In this document: positions 57,744 to 64,000 of the stretch, one piece after another
Numbering within the stretch: position 1 is the stretch's first letter
Layout of the letters: each line of letters begins with the position of its first letter
NCBI RefSeq assembly: GCF_024584805.1
Contig: NZ_CP075715.1
Coordinates: forward strand, 7,163,526 to 7,227,525
From: Streptomyces sp. FIT100
Lineage (GTDB): Bacteria > Actinomycetota > Actinomycetes > Streptomycetales > Streptomycetaceae
Reading direction: 5' to 3'
DNA length: 64,000 nucleotides
Notes under the pieces: generated by a model
The model's input: the letters and a program-made list of their open reading frames with translations, nothing else
What the model was told of the DNA's origin: nothing
Databases searched by the model: none
Program-made: the position numbers and the translations under genes

Positions 57744-58379
57744 TCAACGCGAAGCCGTGCCGGAGGAGGGGCGGTCGGCCCGGTCGGCCCCCTCGGCCCC
57801 CTCGGCCCGCTCGGCCGGGACGCCGTCGGGCCGACCGGGCAGTTCGCAGTGGTCCTTGAAGCCCTGGCTGGTGAGCCCGAGCGCCGAGTTGATCCGGGAG
57901 CGCAGGTTCTCCACCGCCACGATCGCCGTCAGCTCGACGTACGCGGGCTTGCCGAGCGCCCTCAGCAGCCGCTCGGCCAGCTCGTCCGTGACCTCGGGTG
58001 GATTAGTGGTCATCGCCTCCGCGTACTCCATGACGTCCCGCTCGAGCGGTGTGTACACCTCGCTGTCGCGCCAGACCGGTACCTCCTGGACCTTGCGGGC
58101 GTCGACGCCCTCGCGCGCACTGACCCAGTAGCCGAAGTCCATGCACCAACTGCACCCGATCGATGCCGCCGTGGCCATTTCGGCGAGCGCCTTGAGGCCC
58201 GGGTCGAGCGCGTTCCACTTGGCGACGGCCATCTCGAAGCGGAGGTCCGCGCGCAGCACGCGAGGGTTGTGCGCGAGCGCCTTCACGGGGTCGAGAACCT
58301 CCTTGTAGGTGCGCTTCGAGTACCACTCCGTCGCCCGGTAGAAGAGCGAGCGGGGCGGGGTGAGCGGGATGCGGGCCAT
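57744..58379 (-). CDS. carboxymuconolactone decarboxylase (AhpD-like) family protein
   Basis: A 211-residue all-helical protein of the CMD/AhpD superfamily. The redox motif CSWCMDFG near residue 76 (C-x-x-C) is that of AhpD-type peroxidase partners rather than decarboxylases. The last ~30 residues are a low-complexity Glu/Gly/Ala/Asp/Arg tail (repeats of AEGA, ADRAD) encoded by 9-bp repeats. It precedes the dehydrogenase operon by 64 bp on the same strand, with the TetR-type palindrome in between. Confidence 0.82.
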   Translation of the reverse strand: MARIPLTPPRSLFYRATEWYSKRTYKEVLDPVKALAHNPRVLRADLRFEMAVAKWNALDPGLKALAEMATAASIGCSWCMDFGYWVSAREGVDARKVQEVPVWRDSEVYTPLERDVMEYAEAMTTNPPEVTDELAERLLRALGKPAYVELTAIVAVENLRSRINSALGLTSQGFKDHCELPGRPDGVPAERAEGAEGADRADRPSSGTASR

Positions 58380-58655
58380 GGCGGGCCTCCTCGGTGTCGC
58401 TCGTGACGTCGCGTGGACGTCCTGACACCCGTACGACGGACCGCGCGGCAGCGATGTGACATGCCGTGCCGTGCGATGCCGTGCCGCGCGATGCCCGGTG
58501 ATGCCGTGCCGTGCCCGGTGAAGCCGAGCCGTGCGATGCCGTGTGGTGCCGCTCCGCCCGGGATCTCCCGCCGGGAATCTTCCGCCCTGCTTCTCCGTTC
58601 CAGGTCATGCGCAGCCCGCGCCCATAATGGAAGACCCAGACCTCCAGGAGGCCCC
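58380..58655. other. divergent intergenic region with degenerate short repeats
   Basis: 276 bp between the CMD-family and metallo-hydrolase genes. From ~58459 to 58555 it is filled by degenerate copies of GATGCCGTGCC, a decayed low-complexity array. No gene seen. Confidence 0.6.
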
Positions 58656-59858
58656 GTGACCGGTGTCGCTCCCCGGCCCTCCCTGCGCTCCAGGCTGCGC
58701 GGGCTGAGGCCCCTCGCCTTCGGGGCCGACCCGGCAGGGGATCGGATGGAGCGGATCCGCCGCTCGCCGAACTTCGCCGACGGGGTGTTCCAGAACCCGC
58801 TCGGAGCCAGGACGCGGCCGACCGGCTCGACGATCGAGTTCGCGAAGGTCTACTTCCAGAAGGAGGCGCGCAGGCTCCGGGCCCCCGCCGCCCCCGTGCC
58901 CCTGCACACCACCACCCTGGACGACCTCGCCGAGCCGCCCGCCACCGGGCTGCGCCTCACCTGGCTGGGGCACTCCAGCGTGCTCGCCGAGATCGACGGG
59001 CGGCGGGTGCTCTTCGACCCGGTCTGGGGCGAGCGGTGCTCGCCCTTCCCCTTCGCCGGACCCCGGCGGCTCCACCCCGTGCCGCTGCCGCTGGCCTCGC
59101 TCGGACCGGTCGACGCGGTCGTCATCTCCCACGACCACTACGACCACCTGGACCTGCCCACGATCCGCGCGCTGGCCGGCACCGACACGGTCTTCGCGGT
59201 GCCGCTGGGCGTCGGCGCCCACCTGGAGCGGTGGGGCGTCTCCGAGGGCCGCCTGCGCGAGCTGGACTGGACCGAGTCGACGGAGATCGCGGGGGTACGG
59301 CTCACCGCCACCCCCGCCCGGCACTTCTGCGGCCGGGGCCTGCGCAACCAGCAGCACACGCTCTGGGCGTCCTGGGTCGCCGAGGGCCCCTCCGGCCACC
59401 GGATCTACCACAGCGGGGACACCGGCTACTTCCCGGGCTTCAAGGAGATCGGGGCCGAGCACGGCCCCTTCGACGCCACGATGATCCAGATCGGTGCGTA
59501 CAGCGCGTACTGGCCGGACATCCACATGACCCCCGCCGAAGGCATGCGCGCCCACCTCGACCTCCAGGGCGGGGCCCCGCACGGAGTGCTGCTGCCGATC
59601 CACTGGGGAACGTTCAACCTCGCCCCGCACGCGTGGGCGGAGCCGGGGGAGTGGACGAAGGACGCCGCCGATGAGGCGGGCCAGGCTGCCGCCTTCCCCC
59701 GGCCCGGCGAGCCCTTCGAGCCCGCGGGCGAGCTCCCCACGGCCCCCTGGTGGCGCGACGTGTCCGGGCAGATCGCTCGTCCTTGGCGCAGCCGGACGAC
59801 CTTGCGCGCTTCTTCGGAGGTGGCGAACGGTGATCTCGACGTCGCAGCCGATCGGTGA
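58656..59858 (+). CDS. MBL-fold metallo-hydrolase (NAPE-PLD/UlaG-like)
   Basis: A 400-residue metallo-beta-lactamase-fold hydrolase. The metal motif HxHxDH appears as SHDHYDHLD near residue 165, with further ligands in ARHFCGRG, HSGDTGYFPG and LPIHWGTF. The WLGHSSVL segment near residue 105 is typical of the NAPE-PLD/UlaG group, which cuts phosphodiester or lactone bonds. GTG at 58656 follows CCAGGAGGCCCC. The last ~30 residues after PWRS seem unrelated to the fold. Substrate unknown. Confidence 0.87.
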   Translation: MTGVAPRPSLRSRLRGLRPLAFGADPAGDRMERIRRSPNFADGVFQNPLGARTRPTGSTIEFAKVYFQKEARRLRAPAAPVPLHTTTLDDLAEPPATGLRLTWLGHSSVLAEIDGRRVLFDPVWGERCSPFPFAGPRRLHPVPLPLASLGPVDAVVISHDHYDHLDLPTIRALAGTDTVFAVPLGVGAHLERWGVSEGRLRELDWTESTEIAGVRLTATPARHFCGRGLRNQQHTLWASWVAEGPSGHRIYHSGDTGYFPGFKEIGAEHGPFDATMIQIGAYSAYWPDIHMTPAEGMRAHLDLQGGAPHGVLLPIHWGTFNLAPHAWAEPGEWTKDAADEAGQAAAFPRPGEPFEPAGELPTAPWWRDVSGQIARPWRSRTTLRASSEVANGDLDVAADR

Positions 59859-60193
59859 TCCTGAGCGACGGACGGCCTCCGGCGGCCACCGAGTTCACGC
59901 CCCCGGCTGAGTTCACGCCCGTTGCCGCGCGTCGAGTGCGACAGGAGGCGCGCCGGGGCGGTGGACAACTGCCGGTGAACGAGCCACGCGAGGCTGCCGG
60001 GAGCATGTGGTCGCCCACAGCGGTCCGCTGAGGCGCGCGCTGTGAGCGGCTACGCCTCGGTGTCGGCGTCCGGAGCATGCGGATCAGTCCATCGGCGCCG
60101 GACCGGATACCCGGGTGCGCTTCGTACCGGCCGGGATCGCCGCACCCCGGAAGGCGATCGGGGTGCGGCTGTGCCGTGTGCGGAGCGCCGGCC
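59859..60193. other. intergenic region between convergent genes
   Basis: 335 bp; contains two direct repeats of GAGTTCACGCCC (near 59891 and 59910) and the terminator at 60139-60169. No gene seen. Confidence 0.5.
60139..60169 (-). terminator. terminator of the metallophosphoesterase gene
   Basis: GCCGCACCCCG and CGGGGTGCGGC form a perfect 11-bp stem around a 9-base loop, 25 bp past the minus-strand stop. Confidence 0.7.
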
Positions 60194-61417
60194 TCAGCGG
60201 GTGGCAGCCATGGCGGGAGCAGCGGTGAAGCTGTGCGCGAGGTGCGCTGCCGAGGCCGCCACGTCCACGGTGTACGCGTCGATGGTCAGGCTTTCGGCCG
60301 ACGCCTTGAGCACCATGAACCCGTGGTGCGCGAAGTCCTGCCAGCGTGCCGGGTTGGTGCCGTGAGCCTCGCCGTCACCCGCCTTGCCCGCCGCACCGCA
60401 CACGATCTGCCGGGTGCCGCGGCTGCGTGCGGTGGGCTCGAGGATCTGCAGCGTGTGGTCGTGGCCGGACAGGATGAGGTCGGCTCGCCCGCACACCACC
60501 TCCTCGTACAGTTCCTTGAGATGGATGCCGCTGGTGTAGTCGCCGATGACGAAGCCGTCGTACGAACCGGCGCTGCCGTGCTTGCCGTTGTTCAGATACG
60601 GGTGGTGGCCGATCACGATCTTCCACGTGGCGCGCGAGGCGGACAGCGCGGAGTCCAGCCAGCGGCGCTGCTCGCGCATGTACGGGCCGTCCCACTGGAA
60701 GTACGGGTCCGTCTGGGTCACCGTCGAGGCGACCGGGTTGGTGTCCAGCGCGAAGAACTCCAGCAACGGGGTGCCGAAGCCGGCGGCCGAGGGCAGCGCG
60801 GCGGTGTAGTAGCGGGCCGGCATGTACCAGCGCCGCGAGGTGGCGGCGTAGGCGACCTCGCGGTCGCCGCGTGAGGGGTCGCCGCCGCTGCCGGGGATCA
60901 ATCCCGAGCAGTCGTGGTTGCCCAGCACCATCAGCCAGGGCACGTCGATCCCGTCGTTGGGCTGTTCGAACTTGGTCGTGAACTCGTCGTCGTCCGCGGA
61001 CTCGGGGCCGTTCTCGTAGAGGTTGTCGCCAAGGCCGACGGCGAGCGAGACGCCTTCGGCGCGGCATATCGCCTTGGCCGCCGCGGCCACGGCGTACTGG
61101 GCCTCGCCACCGGTGCCTGCGTCTCCGGTCAGCAGTACGGCGTACTCCCCGCCAGGGCCGGGCCGGCCGGGGAAGGGGAACCTGTCGACGGGGGCGGCGC
61201 CGGCGGAACTCTCGGCGGCGGCCCCGGCCTGCGGCAGCAGCCCCAGGGCGGCGGCCCCGGCGACGGCGCCGCCCAGCACCGTGCGCCGGTTGATCAGCGT
61301 GGACGGGGCGTCGCAAGCGGGGACGGAACGGTCGGTGGTGGCCACGCCCCGGTCCAGGTCCAGCCACTGGCGCTCGGTGAGGTCGGGCCGCGGGGGGATG
61401 TACTCGTCATCGCACAT
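60194..61417 (-). CDS. Tat-exported metallophosphoesterase (purple acid phosphatase-like)
   Basis: A 407-residue calcineurin-like phosphatase. A twin-arginine signal (NRRTVLGGAVAGAAALGLLPQAGAAA, residues ~43-69) lies behind a 42-residue cytoplasmic extension, unusually far from the start. Metal ligands follow the family order: LLTGDAGTGG, GLGDNLYENG, VLGNHDCSG, VIGHHPYLN and ILSGHDHTL. It resembles tartrate-resistant acid phosphatases. A shorter protein starting nearer the Arg pair is possible but I see no better ribosome site. Monocistronic with its own terminator. Confidence 0.85.
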   Translation of the reverse strand: MCDDEYIPPRPDLTERQWLDLDRGVATTDRSVPACDAPSTLINRRTVLGGAVAGAAALGLLPQAGAAAESSAGAAPVDRFPFPGRPGPGGEYAVLLTGDAGTGGEAQYAVAAAAKAICRAEGVSLAVGLGDNLYENGPESADDDEFTTKFEQPNDGIDVPWLMVLGNHDCSGLIPGSGGDPSRGDREVAYAATSRRWYMPARYYTAALPSAAGFGTPLLEFFALDTNPVASTVTQTDPYFQWDGPYMREQRRWLDSALSASRATWKIVIGHHPYLNNGKHGSAGSYDGFVIGDYTSGIHLKELYEEVVCGRADLILSGHDHTLQILEPTARSRGTRQIVCGAAGKAGDGEAHGTNPARWQDFAHHGFMVLKASAESLTIDAYTVDVAASAAHLAHSFTAAPAMAATR

Positions 61418-61717
61418 CCCATGTTTCTCGCAGGTAACTCCGCCTGCCCGGTGAATGGCCGGTGGATCCTGCGTGCAAGTCCCGCGCGGCCCCGGCCTGT
61501 CGGGCCGCCGGTTCTGCCGCTCGTCGCCGCGGGCCGTCCGTGTCCGGCTGCCTCGGCCTCGCCCGCTTCGGACTCAGGGATCCCGACGAACGGCCTACGC
61601 TTCCATCCGGCAACCGCAACCGCAACCGCAACCGCAACCGCAACCGCAACCGCAACCGCAACCGCAACCGCAACCGCAACCGCAACCGCAACGGCCTCGA
61701 CCTCAGGAGCGCACACC
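61418..61717. other. divergent intergenic region between the phosphatase and nitrobindin genes
   Basis: 300 bp dominated at its right end by the (CAACCG)13 repeat. Promoters for both genes should lie here; none is recognisable with confidence. Confidence 0.5.
61611..61688. repeat. (CAACCG)13 hexanucleotide repeat
   Basis: Thirteen exact copies of CAACCG followed by CAACGG, ending about 29 bp before the GTG of the nitrobindin gene. All three forward frames stay open through it. Its 6-bp period keeps frame if it is ever transcribed and translated. Confidence 0.95.
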
Positions 61718-62260
61718 GTGTTCGATCCCGCACCGGAGTACCCGTACCGCGACGGCCACCGGCCGGACGAGGCGCCTGCCCCGCATGCGCTGCTCACACC
61801 GGTGACGGGCCTGCTGGGCACGTGGCGGGGGCGGGGCCGCGGCGGCTACCCGACGATCGCCGGGGACTTCGCGTATGCGCAGGAGGTCACCTTCAGCCAC
61901 GACGGCCGCCCCTTCCTCCGCTACGAGTCCCGGGCCTGGCTGCTCGATGCCGACGACGCACCGCTTCGGCCGTCGGCCCGGGAGAGCGGCTGGTGGCGGC
62001 TTCAGCCGGAGGGCCGCGTGGAAGCGCTGATCACCCAGCCCACCGGCATCGCGGAGATCGCGGTCGGTCGCGCGGCCGGCAACACGGTCGATCTCGCCAC
62101 GCACGAGGTGGCCGTCACCCCCACGGCCAAGGAGGTCAACGCCACTCGTCGTCGCTACACCCTGGCCGGCGACGGCACCCTCACGTTCGTCCACGACCTC
62201 GCGGCGGTGGGTCAGCCGTTGCAGCACCATCTCTCGGCACAGCTGCGGCGCACGGAGTAG
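61718..62260 (+). CDS. nitrobindin family heme-binding protein
   Basis: A 180-residue FABP-like beta-barrel (nitrobindin, formerly DUF1794). The signature GTWRGRGRGGYPTI near residue 30 is diagnostic, and the proximal heme His is expected in the C-terminal HDLAAVGQPLQHHL segment. Nitrobindins bind ferric heme and handle NO or peroxynitrite. GTG at 61718 has AGGAG eight bases upstream; the frame remains open through the upstream hexanucleotide array, so a Thr-Ala-repeat N-terminal extension cannot be excluded but lacks a start signal. Confidence 0.88.
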   Translation: MFDPAPEYPYRDGHRPDEAPAPHALLTPVTGLLGTWRGRGRGGYPTIAGDFAYAQEVTFSHDGRPFLRYESRAWLLDADDAPLRPSARESGWWRLQPEGRVEALITQPTGIAEIAVGRAAGNTVDLATHEVAVTPTAKEVNATRRRYTLAGDGTLTFVHDLAAVGQPLQHHLSAQLRRTE

Positions 62261-62314
62261 CCCGCACGCGTGCCGGGCCACCACCGGCGAGTCCCCACTG
62301 TGCCGGCCGTTCGC

Positions 62315-62346
62315 GTGCGGGCGTGCGGGCGTGCGGGCGTACGGGT
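62315..62346. repeat. 8-bp tandem repeat
   Basis: GTGCGGGC three times and GTACGGGT once, in the gap between the convergent nitrobindin and sensor-kinase genes. Confidence 0.8.
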
Positions 62347-62405
62347 GAACGGTGGTCGCCCGGATCGGCGGCGCCGAAGCGGGCCTCAGCGGCCGCGGCC
62401 GGAGC

Positions 62406-63593
62406 TCATCCGGCGGGCCGGTCGTCCGTGTCCGTGTCCGTGTTCGGCCCACGGTGCGGGATGAAGGCGTCGAGGCGGTAGCCACCGTCGTACGGTCCGG
62501 CGGAGAACGTGCCGTCCAGGAGCTGAACCCGCTCCCCGATGCCGATCAGCCCGTTGCCGCCGCTCTGCGCGGGCCCCACGTCGTCGTTCGCGGGCGGCGG
62601 TCCGTTGGTGACCTGCACCTCGACGCCGTCGGGGCGGCAGTCGACCAGGACCTCGACCTGTGCTCCGGGCGCGTGCTTGGCGGCGTTGCCGAGGCCCTCC
62701 TGGACGATGCGGTGGACGGCGCGCTGCACCTGGGCGGGGACCGACTCGGGGTGCCCGTCGATCCGCAGCCCGACCGGCTGGCCGTATCGCTCGGCGCGGT
62801 CGACGAGCTTGCCCAGCTGGGAGATGTCGGGCTGGGGCGCCGTGGAGAAGTCCAGGTCGCCCTTGCGGCCGGGCGTGAGCACGCCGAGCACCTCGCGCAG
62901 CTCCTCGAGGGCCTGATGCCCTTCGCCCCTGATCAGCTCGGCGGCGTCGCCGAGCGCCGGGTCCTTCGCCTGCTGGCCGATCCTCAGAGCGCTCGCCGTG
63001 AGCATGATATTGCCGACGCGATGGGCGACGACGTCCTGGAGTTCACGGGCGATCCGGGCCCGCTCGCCCACCTTCGCCCGTTCCACGAGCAGATTCCGTT
63101 CGCGTTCCACCGCCTCTGCCCTGCCCTGGGCCTCGGTGGCCAGGTCGCGGCGGATCGCGACGGCGTACCCGACGACGAGCGGCCCCAGGATGAGCGCGAG
63201 GGCGAACGCCGAGTAGCGCACGTCCAGGCCCGGCGCACCGGCCAGCAGGCACAGCACACCCGCCAGACACCCTGCCACGCCGAAGAGCACCAGGGTGCGC
63301 ATGCTCCGCCGGTAGTGCTCTCCCACCGTGTACATGGCGACGGCCAGGGCCGCCGGCGTGAATGCGATCACGTACCCGACCATGATGGCTGCCGCCACCA
63401 CGCCCGGGGCCCGTCTGCGCCACCACAGCAGGGCGCTGACCAGCAGTGACACGGAGGCCACGACGGCGGTCGACTGCCCGGTGAGCAGCCCGTTCGGCGC
63501 CTTGACCCAGGAATCGCCGAAGGCCACGAGCATGACGATCCCGGTGACCAACGCATCCTTCTGCCGCTCCGACCAGCCTTTGCGCTCGGTCAC
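62406..63593 (-). CDS. NarL/DesK-type sensor histidine kinase lacking the phosphoacceptor His
   Basis: A 395-residue membrane sensor kinase. About five membrane helices (residues ~14-145) precede a HisKA_3 dimerisation domain and HATPase_c domain. The H-box reads ARIARELQDVVAHRVGN: the position of the phosphorylated His is Q186 (codon CAG at 63036-63038). The ATPase N-box (VQEGLGNAAKHAP) and G-box (GGNGLIGIGERVQLL) look intact. GTG at 63593 has GGAGG upstream. No response-regulator gene adjoins it in the window. It ends with a short Thr-Asp repeat. It may be a degenerate or regulatory kinase, or a recent loss of function. Confidence 0.82.
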   Translation of the reverse strand: MTERKGWSERQKDALVTGIVMLVAFGDSWVKAPNGLLTGQSTAVVASVSLLVSALLWWRRRAPGVVAAAIMVGYVIAFTPAALAVAMYTVGEHYRRSMRTLVLFGVAGCLAGVLCLLAGAPGLDVRYSAFALALILGPLVVGYAVAIRRDLATEAQGRAEAVERERNLLVERAKVGERARIARELQDVVAHRVGNIMLTASALRIGQQAKDPALGDAAELIRGEGHQALEELREVLGVLTPGRKGDLDFSTAPQPDISQLGKLVDRAERYGQPVGLRIDGHPESVPAQVQRAVHRIVQEGLGNAAKHAPGAQVEVLVDCRPDGVEVQVTNGPPPANDDVGPAQSGGNGLIGIGERVQLLDGTFSAGPYDGGYRLDAFIPHRGPNTDTDTDDRPAG

Positions 63594-63831
63594 CAAAGCC
63601 TCCACACCACGCGCGGCCTTCTGTGCCGGCAACTTCTCCGCACTGCATGTACGTGCACTTGTTGCCACTTTATGGCGGTACATCCCTCTAAGCGCTTCAG
63701 CGGAAGGAGCACCGCCGCACCGTGACCCACGGTGATCCGCCATGGACATCACTTCACGTGTGCGGGGTACCCGCCAACTGCCTGCGCCGGAGGTCAGTGC
63801 AGGCATTCGACCGCTGCTCAGAGGAGAAGCC

Positions 63832-64000
63832 GTGAAGAAGCGCGACCGCGAAACGGACGGAGAGCCCGTGCCGAGGGACCCGCCCGACCAGCAGGCGTCG
63901 GAGGAGGACGACCGGTGGGACCCCGGGACGGATGCCCGAGGTCCGAATGATCGAGACGGTCACGAAGACGTGCCCGACGTGGACGAAGCCGGTGCAGGGC
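63832..64000 (+). CDS. start of an acidic hydrophilic protein, truncated by the window edge
   Basis: GTG at 63832 has GAGGAG five bases upstream and opens a frame that stays open to the window end (56 codons). It reads MKKRDRETDGEPVPRD and then continues rich in Asp, Glu, Arg and Pro, without any hydrophobic stretch. Divergent from the sensor kinase gene. No family can be assigned from this part. Confidence 0.55.
   Translation, partial: MKKRDRETDGEPVPRDPPDQQASEEDDRWDPGTDARGPNDRDGHEDVPDVDEAGAG

Noticed and set aside
60914..61717. N-terminal extension of nitrobindin through the hexanucleotide repeat (Thr-Ala or other dipeptide repeats)
   Set aside because: No start codon with a ribosome site was found upstream, while the GTG at 61718 has AGGAG eight bases before it and fits the family N-terminus.

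Overview
The window is a chromosomal segment of a Streptomyces-type actinomycete. The evidence is very high GC with G/C-rich third codon positions, frequent GTG/TTG starts behind GGAGG-type ribosome sites, ATGA/GTGA-coupled operons, and families typical of the genus (SCO6745-like protein, DUF6126-like membrane peptide, tandem DJ-1/GlxA genes, XRE-cupin regulator). From memory, the gene order resembles the S. coelicolor region around SCO6745-SCO6771. No rRNA, tRNA or CRISPR array was seen.

Layout. 1-9.0 kb: secreted sphingomyelinase-like enzyme, racemase-like protein, a MITE carrying an expanded ATCAG repeat, an MpaB/DUF2236 protein facing a LacI regulator, a secreted M14 peptidase, a BCCT osmolyte transporter and a D-amino-acid oxidase. 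9.0-16.9 kb: oxidoreductase-like protein, a GC-rich tandem array, an ABC-F ATPase coupled to a ComB-family protein, Tex, a second MITE-like element and an SCO6745-family protein. 17-25.9 kb: GlxA regulator with two tandem DJ-1/isonitrile-hydratase-like genes, enoyl-CoA hydratase, HdeD-like membrane protein, RsbW-like ATPase with a MITE inserted exactly at its stop codon, isopentenyl-diphosphate isomerase, methyltransferase, CDF efflux protein and GalE-like epimerase.

25.9-34.4 kb: an IS481-family element sits between the epimerase gene and a seven-gene operon. The operon encodes a large CDP-alcohol phosphatidyltransferase, a nucleotidyltransferase, an archaeal-type sn-glycerol-1-phosphate dehydrogenase homologue, a second CDP-alcohol phosphatidyltransferase, a family-2 glycosyltransferase and a TagGH-like ABC exporter. 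I infer that it makes and exports an unusual phosphopolyol glycolipid or surface polymer. This is the best candidate in the window for an undescribed system.

34.4-46.9 kb: a complete hopanoid operon in the order hpnC, hpnD, a repeat-rich ORF, hpnE, polyprenyl synthase, shc, hpnG, hpnH, dxs, hpnO-like aminotransferase. It includes its own dxs, idi lies 12 kb away, and a 20-codon leader ORF is overlapped with hpnC.

46.9-64 kb: XRE-cupin regulator with a strong palindromic operator and a DUF6126-like peptide, tyrosine phosphatase, GH36 alpha-galactosidase, a c-di-AMP (ydaO-type) riboswitch before a LysM/M23 peptidase, SGNH hydrolase, an operon-like set (glutamate-dehydrogenase-family enzyme, amidase, TetR, PfkB kinase) behind a palindromic operator, CMD-family protein, metallo-hydrolase, Tat-exported phosphatase, nitrobindin behind a (CAACCG)13 repeat, a sensor kinase whose phosphoacceptor His reads as Gln, and the start of an acidic hydrophilic protein cut by the window end.

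Mobile DNA here favours CTAG. Two MITE-like elements, one well-defined MITE and the IS481 element all abut CTAG or a close variant, and in two cases the target's TAG serves as a stop codon.
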